Below are positions 8,088 to 16,203 of a stretch of 31,363 nt of DNA, one piece after another. The stretch lies in NCBI GenBank assembly GCA_910577605.1, contig CAJTON010000024.1:12620-43982 (forward strand). The letters are read 5' to 3'. A program made the translations under genes and the position numbers. Source of the DNA: an uncultured Butyrivibrio sp. GTDB lineage: Bacteria; Bacillota; Clostridia; Lachnospirales; Lachnospiraceae. The notes beneath the pieces were generated by a model. It was given only the letters and a program-made list of their open reading frames with translations, was not told where the DNA came from and did not search any database. The first letter of the stretch is position 1; every line of letters begins with the position of its first letter.

Positions 8088-8555
8088 ATGATTGGATTGC
8101 AGGCTGTCAGGGCAGAAGATAAAGAGCTTTTTTGGAATATAAATCAAAAATATTTGTACGAAATGACGTCATACTATCCCGATGAAATGGATAAGCAGGG
8201 GAATTACCATTATGGACATTTTGACGGTTACTTTGTTGAACCTGAGAGAAAAGCATTTTTCATATTTAATGATGAAAAAATGATCGGTTTTGTAATGCTC
8301 AACCCGTATTCGGCAATCGGACATAATCCTGATTACACCATAGCCGAATTTACAATATTTCCCTCATACCGAAGAAAGCATTATGCTTTTGATACGGCAA
8401 AGTTGATTTTGTCAGAATATCACGGTCAATGGGAAATAAAATATAACGAGAAAAATACGGGAGCAAAAAATCTTTGGACGGCTGTAACGGCATCGTACAA
8501 TCCTGATGTTTACCAGCTGAATGAACAGGAAACGGTGCTTTCATTTATTAATTAA
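8088..8555 (+). CDS. GNAT family N-acetyltransferase
   Basis: A 155-residue acetyltransferase of the GNAT fold. The order is an N-terminal helix, the strand AFFIFNDEKMIGFVML, the strand TIAEFTIFPSYRRKHYAFDTAKLIL (about 84-108) with the acetyl-CoA pyrophosphate loop SYRRKHYA, then WEIKYNEKNTGAKNLWTAV, the usual last Asn-containing helix. The loop departs from the RRxGxG/A consensus (K-H replacing x-G), though such variants are common. The substrate is unknown; it could modify an amine metabolite, an antibiotic or a protein N-terminus. The gene is visibly more AT-rich than the ones around it, which may mean later acquisition. GGAGG lies seven to eleven bases before the ATG. Confidence 0.82.
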   Translation: MIGLQAVRAEDKELFWNINQKYLYEMTSYYPDEMDKQGNYHYGHFDGYFVEPERKAFFIFNDEKMIGFVMLNPYSAIGHNPDYTIAEFTIFPSYRRKHYAFDTAKLILSEYHGQWEIKYNEKNTGAKNLWTAVTASYNPDVYQLNEQETVLSFIN

Positions 8556-8604
8556 AAAAATTCAGAGGGGCGCATATCTTACCGATGTTCGCCCCTCTTT
8601 TTTT
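8553..8604. terminator. Bidirectional intrinsic terminator
   Basis: A nine-base perfect stem (agaggggcg at 8564-8572, cgcccctct at 8590-8598) has a T-run on the right (8598-8604) and an A-run on the left (8554-8560). It can end the plus-strand GNAT transcript and the converging minus-strand subtilase transcript. It overlaps the last codons of the subtilase. Confidence 0.85.
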
Positions 8605-10264
8605 ATTCTTTTCTTAGATTCTCCAGCGAATTGTAGAGATTTACGGCTCCGAACCCCCATTCTCTGTTAGGGGTTACTATTCCGTCTCTACGCACGCACC
8701 CCGAAATCGTTATATTCCGTATCTCCGTAGTCCGCATAAACGGCACTCTTCCTCTGACGATCCCGTATTCCAGCAGCAGCGCCGCAAAGCCGCCGTAAAA
8801 CGCCGCCGCAATGCTCCCGCCGCTGACGGTCTCATACCCGTTTGTACCGTACGCGCCCGGCGCGATAAGCTCTACTCCCGGCGCGACAAAATCCGGCCTT
8901 ATCAGTTCAAGAGCGTTGTAGCCCCTGCTGTTTTTTAGGTAAATGGAATTGTTCCTGTTATCATACGCCGTGACGCATATGCAGGTTTCCTTGTTGGCAG
9001 GATTGGTTATCGTGGTATACGGATCCGAACTTACAAAATAGGTATCCGCCGTCAGAAAATCCCTGTTCATTATCCATATATCATAATTTCCGCTTGTAAG
9101 GTCCCGCCCGTAGACATTTAACGTCCATATTCCAGCCGCAGGATTGTCGAACCTTATCGCGACGAAGTTCTGACCCGAATGCCCGTCAAATATCTTATAA
9201 TATATATCGACCGTCGTATCCTCAAAGAAAAAAGTCAGTATCGTGCTTCTTTCCGTGCGTACAGGAAGCTTATTTATTACCTGTCCGGAGGGAGAAATTA
9301 TTTCAACCGAGTATACCTCCGGCGCAAAAGACCACAGCTCGCAGGTGAAGCCTCTCTCCCCCTCTCCTACCCTTATTTCAACGCGCTGCGGCTCCGCCCC
9401 TGTTACCTTGCCGGAAAAATGCAGTCTTTCGTTTCCCTCGTTGCCTCCCGCGACAGTAACGCATCTTCCCGGTATCCTCGCCTCGTCGCTAAGCATATCG
9501 CACAACGGCGACGCTCCTATATGCGAACCAAGCGAAGTTCCCAGCCCGAGAACATACGAAACCGTAATTCTCATAGTTTCAATGTATTTAGACACAAAAG
9601 CTATCGCCCGCATAATGTCACTCTCCGAATATGCGGGCACATCTTTTCTTATCATATAAAAATCCCGTAAAAACTGCTTCGCCTGTTTAAGCCTTACGAC
9701 AATAATACCCGCGTACGGGGCTACCCCCGAAAATCCTGCCGCGCGGTTAGTCTTGCCCGCCGCGATCCCAGCCATGTAAGTGCCATGCCCTATATCGTCG
9801 AGCGGTATATCCGTTTCCTCTCCGCGCAGCGCACGGTTTATATCGGCGGCGGTATATATCGTATCCGTCTCCTGATCGAGCATCACTTCTATTCTTGTGG
9901 TCCCGTCCTCATTTATGAAAGCCTCATGACGCCAGTTTATTCCCGTATCTATGATAGCTATATGCGTCGATTGACCGTAAAGTCCCAGAACGGGTTGTTC
10001 GCGCACCGCCGTTACCCCGGTGGAGTTCAAAGCGTTTATATCGCTGAGGCCGTAGAGCTTAGGCAGATTTTCGTAAGTAAGGGCTTCATTGGTGGTATTG
10101 GAAATATACTTGGTATTGAACGACGCTATCATCCATTTAGGCGAAATACGGCTCACACAATAATCGTCAAACGGTTCAAGCGCCCTGCGCGTATACTCAT
10201 CCTCTCTCAATATAAATTCAATATATTCTTCCGACTGTATGAATCTTTCACAATAATTATCCAT
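8603..10264 (-). CDS. S8 (subtilisin-like) serine peptidase, Csp-like with jelly-roll insert
   Basis: A 553-residue subtilase with no signal peptide. The triad is D106 (AIIDTGIN), H160 (GHGTYMAG) and S484 (SGGSIAAA), with oxyanion N275 (AGGNEGN). The Ser motif is GGSIAAA rather than GTSMAxP. About 200 residues separate N275 from S484 and include a jelly-roll-like stretch (GIWTLNVYGRD near 378-388). That layout is known for clostridial germination proteases of the CspB/CspC type, so a spore or cytoplasmic processing role is likely but not proven. The first 95 residues could be the prodomain. The frame is open to a GTG at 10363, but that extension crosses the clpX terminator, so I start at 10264. 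There is no Shine-Dalgarno there, and a CATATACT -10-like box lies about 12 bases before the ATG, suggesting a nearly leaderless message. Confidence 0.85.
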   Translation of the reverse strand: MDNYCERFIQSEEYIEFILREDEYTRRALEPFDDYCVSRISPKWMIASFNTKYISNTTNEALTYENLPKLYGLSDINALNSTGVTAVREQPVLGLYGQSTHIAIIDTGINWRHEAFINEDGTTRIEVMLDQETDTIYTAADINRALRGEETDIPLDDIGHGTYMAGIAAGKTNRAAGFSGVAPYAGIIVVRLKQAKQFLRDFYMIRKDVPAYSESDIMRAIAFVSKYIETMRITVSYVLGLGTSLGSHIGASPLCDMLSDEARIPGRCVTVAGGNEGNERLHFSGKVTGAEPQRVEIRVGEGERGFTCELWSFAPEVYSVEIISPSGQVINKLPVRTERSTILTFFFEDTTVDIYYKIFDGHSGQNFVAIRFDNPAAGIWTLNVYGRDLTSGNYDIWIMNRDFLTADTYFVSSDPYTTITNPANKETCICVTAYDNRNNSIYLKNSRGYNALELIRPDFVAPGVELIAPGAYGTNGYETVSGGSIAAAFYGGFAALLLEYGIVRGRVPFMRTTEIRNITISGCVRRDGIVTPNREWGFGAVNLYNSLENLRKE

Positions 10265-10294
10265 GTTTTTTATTTTAGTATATGATTTTATTCC

Positions 10295-10327
10295 AAAAAA
10301 AGAAGGCGTTTTGCCAAAAACGCCTTC
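10295..10327 (-). terminator. Intrinsic terminator of clpX
   Basis: The 11-base stem gaaggcgtttt/aaaacgccttc closes on a small loop, and the minus strand continues into a run of seven U. It lies about 33 bases after the clpX stop and before the subtilase ATG, so the subtilase needs its own promoter. Confidence 0.82.
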
Positions 10328-10359
10328 CCGTAAACGCGCGATCCATATGCCGGCGGCTG

Positions 10360-11772
10360 TCACATTCCTCCTATCATCGGCACTCCCCTGGGTTCTATGA
10401 CCGGACCGCCCTTTTTTTCAACATAATCCTTCGTGATTATAACACGCCCAATGTTCTTGTCCTTGGGTGTTTCATACATAATGTCAAGCATGAATTCCTC
10501 TATTATAGAGCGCAGCGCACGCGCGCCGGTATCCTTTTCAAGCGCCTTTTTGGCGATAGCCTCGTAAGCACCGTCTTCAAACTGCAAATCCACCTCGTCA
10601 AGCTCAAGAAGTTTGCCGTATTGTTTGAGTATGGCGTTTTTCGGCTCTTTAAGTATCCTGACAAGCATCTCCTCGGTAAGTTTTCTCAGCGTGAAAATAA
10701 CAGGAAGTCTTCCAAGAAATTCAGGTATCATTCCGAACTCCCTGAGATCCTCAAGCGCTACCTTCTCAAGAAGCGCGGGATCGTTGTCGTATTTATCCTT
10801 GAGATCCGCCTTAAAGCCTATGGAGGACTGTTTGTTGAGCCTCTCCTTTATAATATTGTCCAGATCCGGGAACGCTCCCCCGCATATAAAAAGTATGTTG
10901 CGGGTGTTGACGGTAGTCAGAGGCACCATGGCGTTCTTGCTGTTAGCGCCAACGGGAACCTCCACATCGCTTCCCTCAAGGATCCTCAGAAGTCCCTGCT
11001 GAACGGATTCCCCGCTCACGTCCCTGTTGCGCGTTTCCTTTTTCTTGGCTATCTTGTCTATCTCGTCTATAAAGATGATTCCGCGCTCCGCCTTGTCAAC
11101 GTCGTTGTCCGCGGCAGCGAGAAGCTTTGATACGACGCTCTCAATATCGTCTCCGATATAGCCCGCCTCGGTAAGGGATGTCGCGTCGGTTATCGCAAGC
11201 GGCACGTCCAAAAGCCTCGCAAGCGTCTGCACAAGGTATGTTTTGCCCGATCCCGTAGGTCCGATCATAAGCATATTGGATTTCTGAATTTCTATTGAAT
11301 CCATAGTGTCCGTGGCGACTCTTTTGTAGTGATTGTAGACCGCCACCGATATGACCTTTTTCGCGTATTCCTGCCCTATAACATACTCGTCAAGCATGGC
11401 TTTTATCTGATGAGGCGCGGGTATTTTCTTTAAATCGATCGGCTCAGGTTTTTTGTCGCCCTTTTTCTTTTTCTTTATCTTCTGTCTTTCGGACATATCC
11501 CCGAAATCCGACATATTCATAAAATGAATGCCGGGAATACCCATGCCGCCGAGCTTCATCAGGTCGTCAAGCCCGTTGTTATTGTTCATCGTGTCAAAAG
11601 TCTTTTGCAGACAGTCCGGACATATACATATACTCTGCGGCAGCTCGATCATTTTTCCCGCCTTGCTCTCCGGTCTGTGGCAAAGATAGCATATCTTCTC
11701 GTACTCGTCGAAGTCCTTGCCTTTGCCGTCGTCCTTGTCATCTATATTGTCCTTGCCGATAATCTCTTCCAT
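10360..11772 (-). CDS. clpX: ATP-dependent Clp protease ATP-binding subunit ClpX
   Basis: A 470-residue AAA+ unfoldase that feeds substrates to ClpP. The N-terminal C4 zinc finger is C28, C31, C51, C54. Walker A is GPTGSGKT (171-178), Walker B is IIFIDEID (232-239), the pore loop is GYIGDD (204-209, usual GYVGED), the ClpP-docking loop is IGF (318-320) and sensor 2 is GARALR (416-421). It is about 50 residues longer than common ClpX. The extra residues lie in the linker between zinc finger and AAA+ core (60-115) and include a Lys-rich run (KIKKKKKGDKK). GGAGGT seven bases upstream fixes the start at 11772, although the frame is open to 11904. No clpP or tig lies nearby, so this may be a second ClpX paralogue. 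A TATAAT at 11826-11821 may be its -10, without a good -35. Confidence 0.92.
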   Translation of the reverse strand: MEEIIGKDNIDDKDDGKGKDFDEYEKICYLCHRPESKAGKMIELPQSICICPDCLQKTFDTMNNNNGLDDLMKLGGMGIPGIHFMNMSDFGDMSERQKIKKKKKGDKKPEPIDLKKIPAPHQIKAMLDEYVIGQEYAKKVISVAVYNHYKRVATDTMDSIEIQKSNMLMIGPTGSGKTYLVQTLARLLDVPLAITDATSLTEAGYIGDDIESVVSKLLAAADNDVDKAERGIIFIDEIDKIAKKKETRNRDVSGESVQQGLLRILEGSDVEVPVGANSKNAMVPLTTVNTRNILFICGGAFPDLDNIIKERLNKQSSIGFKADLKDKYDNDPALLEKVALEDLREFGMIPEFLGRLPVIFTLRKLTEEMLVRILKEPKNAILKQYGKLLELDEVDLQFEDGAYEAIAKKALEKDTGARALRSIIEEFMLDIMYETPKDKNIGRVIITKDYVEKKGGPVIEPRGVPMIGGM

Positions 11773-11888
11773 TACAGTTACCTCCATAATATGCGCGCCG
11801 TACTTTTGATACTCCGCGCTATTATAGAATACACCATCGCCGCCATATCTGCAAGCAAAGGAAGCAAAAAAACGAAAGATAATGGCTG

Positions 11889-11917
11889 TTGCTAAGTTTA
11901 TCAAATTATGGTAAAAT
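11889..11917 (+). promoter_or_regulatory. Promoter for the hemerythrin-kinase genes
   Basis: TTGCTA (11889-11894), a 17-base spacer and TAAAAT (11912-11917) preceded by a TGG extension. It faces away from clpX and lies about 76 bases before the TTG start of the hemerythrin gene. Confidence 0.5.
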
Positions 11918-11992
11918 TAAAACTAATACTGATATTGTATCCTGCTGTTCTGGTGTACAAAAGAACGCCTGCCGGAAAGGAGTCCCCTAATA

Positions 11993-12892
11993 TTGAACGA
12001 AATCAAATGGAACGAACGTTTAAATATAGGTGTCGAAAGCATTGACAAAGCGCATCAGAGACTTTTTTCGATCGTAAACAAGCTGGTACTGCTGAATGAA
12101 GACACCGCAAAACAGCAGCACGCCTGCGAGGAGGGTATCAAATATTTTAAAAATTATACTCTCAAGCATTTTGCAGAAGAAGAAGCTTATATGCGGTACA
12201 TTGACTACGCTAATTACAGCATACATAAAAGCCTTCACGACGATATGCGCGACAATACCCTTCCCGCTCTTGAAAGGGAATTGAACGCTCAGAATTACTC
12301 CGTAGAATCCGTTCAGCACTTTCTTGGAATCTGCATCGGCTGGCTGAATGGACATATCATGGTGGAGGACCGCGCGATAACGGGCAAAGTTTCCAACAAA
12401 TGGGTGCATCAGCCGTCCGACGATGAAGAAAATTCACTTAAAAATGCCGTAATTCAGGCTTTTCACGGATTATTCCGAATTGACGCGCAGATCGTAAGCA
12501 AGCATTACAGCGGAGAGGATTTTGCGGCGGGTAACAAACTGTGCTACCGTCTCACCTATCGTTCCAAGGAAAAGGAAGTCGTACCCGTATATATTATTTA
12601 TGAAGAGCGCATCGTTCTTCACGTCCTGAGCGAACTTTTCGGCAAGCCGGTCAAAAAAGCTGACAAAACCGTGGTGTACGCGCTTAAAATACTCTCGCAG
12701 CAGCTTATGGACAGCATCGGAAAGCACTTTACTTTCGCGGAGGAATGCATACTTGAAAAAAACGACCTGCTTACGTTCGACCAGCTTCTTAATTTTTTCT
12801 ATAAAAAATACCCGCCTTACAGCCTTCTGTTCAGCACTGGAGGAAAGGGATATTTTGCGCTGTGTATCAACATAGACAAAAAAACGGCTTAG
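11993..12892 (+). CDS. Bacteriohemerythrin domain fused to a CheX-like C-terminal region
   Basis: A 299-residue two-part protein. Residues 1-130 are a hemerythrin four-helix bundle with all seven diiron ligands in place: H21, H59, E63, H78, H82, H121 and D126. It begins with the usual IKWNERLNIGVESIDKAH. This fold binds O2 reversibly and may also respond to NO or redox state. Residues about 145-299 alternate strands and helices (VVPVYIIYEERIVLHVLSELFG, then a long helix ALKILSQQLMDSIGKHF, then YSLLFSTGGKGYFALCINI). The pattern resembles CheX/CheC phosphatases, but the ExxN catalytic motif is not visible. The start codon is TTG, supported by AAAGGAG 10 bases upstream and by the fold beginning right there. 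The hybrid kinase starts 64 bases downstream, suggesting a sensory pair. Confidence 0.85.
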   Translation: MNEIKWNERLNIGVESIDKAHQRLFSIVNKLVLLNEDTAKQQHACEEGIKYFKNYTLKHFAEEEAYMRYIDYANYSIHKSLHDDMRDNTLPALERELNAQNYSVESVQHFLGICIGWLNGHIMVEDRAITGKVSNKWVHQPSDDEENSLKNAVIQAFHGLFRIDAQIVSKHYSGEDFAAGNKLCYRLTYRSKEKEVVPVYIIYEERIVLHVLSELFGKPVKKADKTVVYALKILSQQLMDSIGKHFTFAEECILEKNDLLTFDQLLNFFYKKYPPYSLLFSTGGKGYFALCINIDKKTA

Positions 12893-12956
12893 CCCGCATC
12901 CGCATACCGGATCCATAAATAAAAATATCACAGACCTTATCATTAGGAGGATATTC

Positions 12957-15900
12957 ATGTACCATTGCAGCACACAGATTTATTTAATCAGTCCCCAAGA
13001 AGGGCTTTTTGACCCGTTAAGGGAAATGCCCCCGCTTGAAGCCTTTACGCACGAATTTACGGAGAGCGATAAGCCTGAGAAGGTTCCCGCGTCCAAAGCC
13101 GACGTTATACTGGCGGACTTGCGCGAATTTGACATTGCGGCGGTACATGCTCTTACGGCATGGAAGAAACCTGAGGCCGAACTGATTCTTTTGATAGACA
13201 AAGAACAGATACCTCTGCTTGACGGCGATATTTACGATATATTGGACATATGGACTCTTCCGTTGTCAGAGACCGAGCTTAAATTCCGTTTTTTCAGATG
13301 GCAGCAGTCGTACAAGACGCTCAAGGATTACTGGCAGTCGTCTCAGTTTTTGGAGGCTACTATCAACAATGTCCCCAACCTTATCTGGTATAAGGACAAA
13401 AACGGCATTCACGAAAAGGTGAACGACAGCTTCTGCGCTACCGTCAACAAGACAAAGGCTCAGGTCGAAGGCCGCGGTCACGCGTACATATGGGACGTTG
13501 AATATGACGACCCCGCCTGCATCGAATCCGAGCGCATGGTCATGGAGACAAGGGAGACCCTCACCTCCGGGGAGGTCATTCAGACCGGAGAAGGCACAAA
13601 GCTTCTGACCACCTATAAATCTCCTCTTTACGACGTCGACGGAAGCGTCATGGGTACCGTGGGCGTAGGAATCGACGTGACAAAGGAGCGCGAGTACGCA
13701 CAGGAGCTTATCCAGAAAAATCAGACTTTGGAAAAGCTTTTCACAACAATGGACTGCGGCGTTATGTGCCATACCATTGACGGCTCACGTATTATAAGCA
13801 TAAATCACGCCGCCCTTAAAATTCTCGGATACGAATCTCAGGAGAAGCTTATTGCGGACGGTTTTGACATGATCGCCGCCTCCGTATTGGATGAAGATAA
13901 GCCCAAGCTGCGGGAAAGCTTCCGCTCGCTCAAAGAACCCGGCGACAACATCAGCGTGGATTACCGCGTTCTTCACGAAAACGGCGAGATCCTCTACATA
14001 ATGGGAAACATCAAGCTTATAGAGGAGAACGGCGAGCTGTTCTATCAGAGGTATCTTCTCGACTGCACCGCGCAGAAACTCCAGGAGGAGATGATACAAT
14101 CCGAGAACAAAAGACGCCAGATGGAGCTTATCCATGCGCTGAGCATAGAATACAATCTGGTCTGCTTTTTCGACCTCAATACAGGAAACGGCAACGTCCT
14201 TCAGATAAACGACTGCCAGAATAATATTATGGGCGCTATCTTTACAGGCGATCTCGTTCTTGAGGACTGTATAGGAAAATACATAGAATCAGCCGTACAC
14301 GACGAGGACAAAGAGCTCCTTCGTCAGGCCGTTTCTAGAGAGGCTTTGGAAAAGGAGCTTTCCGAAAACCCTCTCTGTCATATAAATTACCGCACTGTCT
14401 GCTGCGGAAAAACCCAGTATTTTCAGATAAAGGCGGTTCGCGCGGGCAAATGGGAAAAAATCCGCGGCATCGTACTCGGACTCCGCAGCATAGACGAAGA
14501 AACACGCGAGGAAAGAGAGAAGAAAACATTGCTTGAGAACGCCCTTTCACAGGCAAATCTTGCCAACAAAGCCAAGAGCACTTTCCTCTCAAATATGTCG
14601 CACGATATCCGAACTCCCATGAACGCGATCATCGGCTTTACCGCTCTCGCGCTCACTCACATAGACCGTCAGGAGCAGGTGGAGGAATATCTGAAAAAGA
14701 TCATGACCTCCGGCAACCATCTGCTCAGCCTTATAAACGACATACTCGATATGAGCCGCATCGAAAACGGCAAGCTGCACCTTGACGTACAGCCATGCAG
14801 TCTTCCCGATATACTTCACGGGCTGCGCAATATCCTTCAGGCGGACATACAGGCAAAGCAGCTTGACTTGTTCATGGACGCCGTCGATGTTCAGAACGAG
14901 GACATCTGCTGCGACAGACTGCGTCTTAACCAAGTTCTTTTAAACCTGTTGAGCAACTCCGTCAAATATACCGGGGCAGGAGGTACAATAAGCATAAAAG
15001 TCATCGAAAAGCCCGCGCCTTCAGGTTACGCGTACTATGAGTTCCACATAAAAGATACGGGAATCGGTATGAGCGAGGAATTTATCGCCCATATCTTCGA
15101 GCCGTTTGAACGCGAGCGCAATTCCACAAGCAGCGGTATCCAGGGTACAGGACTAGGAATGGCGATAACCAAAAGCATCGTGGATATGATGAACGGAACT
15201 ATCGAAATAAAGAGCAAGCAGGGCGTCGGCACCGAATGCATAGTCGCCTTCACCTTCCGCCTTAACTCCGGCAAAAAAGAACCTCAGACGATTCCGGAAT
15301 TAGAAGGTCTCAGGGCGCTCGTGGTCGACGACGATTTCAATACCTGCGACAGTGTGTCATGGATGCTCCACCAGATAGGAATGCGCGCCGAATGGACGCT
15401 GTCCGGCAAAGAGGCCGTCCTGCGCACCAAACAGGCGGCGACCCGCAACGACCTCTACTCAGTTTTTATTATAGACTGGCTCCTTCCCGACATGAACGGA
15501 ATCGAGATTGCCCGGAGAGTCCGTCAGGAAATGGGCAGCGACGTACCTATAATTATCCTGACAGCCTACGACTGGTCGGATATTGAAGCCGAAGCCAAGG
15601 AAGCAGGAGTTACGGCATTCTGCGGCAAGCCTCTTTTTCTGTCAGATCTGCGCGGATGCCTGAACTCCATTGTGAACAAGGATAAAAAGGACGATTCGGA
15701 CAAAAAAATACGCAAAGCCCTTCACACCGGACGCCTGCTTTTGGCGGACGACAACGAACTGAACCGTGAGATCGCCACCGCAATTCTTGAGGAGGCAGGT
15801 TTTACAATAGAGACTGCGGAAAACGGGCAGATAGCCGTTGATATGCTCAAAGCCTCCGAACCGGGATATTATCAGCTTATACTTATGGATGTACAGATGC

Positions 15901-16112
15901 CTGTGATGAACGGCTATGAGGCTACGATCGAGATACGAAAGCTTGAAAACAAGGAGCTTGCGTCCATACCTATCCTCGCCATGACCGCGAACGCTTTCGA
16001 GGAGGATAAGCGCGAAGCCCTCAATTCAGGAATGGATGGTCACATCGCTAAGCCTATCGACATACAGAAGCTTATGGAAACACTGGACGAGATTTTAGGC
16101 AAAAATAAATAA
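12957..16112 (+). CDS. Hybrid sensor histidine kinase with PAS domains and two receivers
   Basis: A 1051-residue kinase without obvious membrane segments. In order: a receiver-like N-terminus lacking the conserved Lys (1-125), PAS with PAC (about 128-250), a second PAS (254-380), a divergent third PAS-like region (385-520), HisKA with H549 in SNMSHDIRTPMNAIIGF, and HATPase with LLNLLSNSVKYT, DTGIGM, FEPFER and GTGLGM (about 650-770). Two receivers follow: D840 in FIIDWLLPDMNG (783-905) and D978 in ILMDVQMPVMNG (925-1048), each with its Lys (CGKPL, IAKPI). No HPt domain or DNA-binding output is visible, so it must pass phosphate to a protein elsewhere. AGGAGG precedes the ATG. It lies behind the hemerythrin gene and is closed by a strong terminator, so a cytoplasmic redox or oxygen input is plausible (inference). 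Confidence 0.93.
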   Translation: MYHCSTQIYLISPQEGLFDPLREMPPLEAFTHEFTESDKPEKVPASKADVILADLREFDIAAVHALTAWKKPEAELILLIDKEQIPLLDGDIYDILDIWTLPLSETELKFRFFRWQQSYKTLKDYWQSSQFLEATINNVPNLIWYKDKNGIHEKVNDSFCATVNKTKAQVEGRGHAYIWDVEYDDPACIESERMVMETRETLTSGEVIQTGEGTKLLTTYKSPLYDVDGSVMGTVGVGIDVTKEREYAQELIQKNQTLEKLFTTMDCGVMCHTIDGSRIISINHAALKILGYESQEKLIADGFDMIAASVLDEDKPKLRESFRSLKEPGDNISVDYRVLHENGEILYIMGNIKLIEENGELFYQRYLLDCTAQKLQEEMIQSENKRRQMELIHALSIEYNLVCFFDLNTGNGNVLQINDCQNNIMGAIFTGDLVLEDCIGKYIESAVHDEDKELLRQAVSREALEKELSENPLCHINYRTVCCGKTQYFQIKAVRAGKWEKIRGIVLGLRSIDEETREEREKKTLLENALSQANLANKAKSTFLSNMSHDIRTPMNAIIGFTALALTHIDRQEQVEEYLKKIMTSGNHLLSLINDILDMSRIENGKLHLDVQPCSLPDILHGLRNILQADIQAKQLDLFMDAVDVQNEDICCDRLRLNQVLLNLLSNSVKYTGAGGTISIKVIEKPAPSGYAYYEFHIKDTGIGMSEEFIAHIFEPFERERNSTSSGIQGTGLGMAITKSIVDMMNGTIEIKSKQGVGTECIVAFTFRLNSGKKEPQTIPELEGLRALVVDDDFNTCDSVSWMLHQIGMRAEWTLSGKEAVLRTKQAATRNDLYSVFIIDWLLPDMNGIEIARRVRQEMGSDVPIIILTAYDWSDIEAEAKEAGVTAFCGKPLFLSDLRGCLNSIVNKDKKDDSDKKIRKALHTGRLLLADDNELNREIATAILEEAGFTIETAENGQIAVDMLKASEPGYYQLILMDVQMPVMNGYEATIEIRKLENKELASIPILAMTANAFEEDKREALNSGMDGHIAKPIDIQKLMETLDEILGKNK

Positions 16113-16132
16113 TTTCACTTTACAAATAATTA

Positions 16133-16182
16133 TAAAAGCCCCGCGCTTTCGGTACATATCCGAAAACCCGCAGGGCTTTTTG
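16133..16182. terminator. Two-tier hairpin terminator between converging genes
   Basis: The outer stem aaaagccc/gggctttt encloses an inner stem tttcgg/ccgaaa, followed by a T-run on the plus strand and with A residues on the left. It ends the hybrid kinase transcript and may also serve the XRE gene coming from the other side. Confidence 0.8.
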
Positions 16183-16203
16183 ATCCCATAAACCTAATCC
16201 GTA

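Noticed and set aside
10265..10363. 33-residue N-terminal extension of the subtilase from a GTG at 10363
   Set aside because: It would cross the clpX terminator hairpin, its AGGAGG is only three bases from the GTG and is explained as clpX coding sequence, and the extra residues do not look like the family.
10282..11130. Long open frame (282 codons) on the plus strand opposite clpX
   Set aside because: It is antisense to conserved ClpX motifs and shows no domain of its own.
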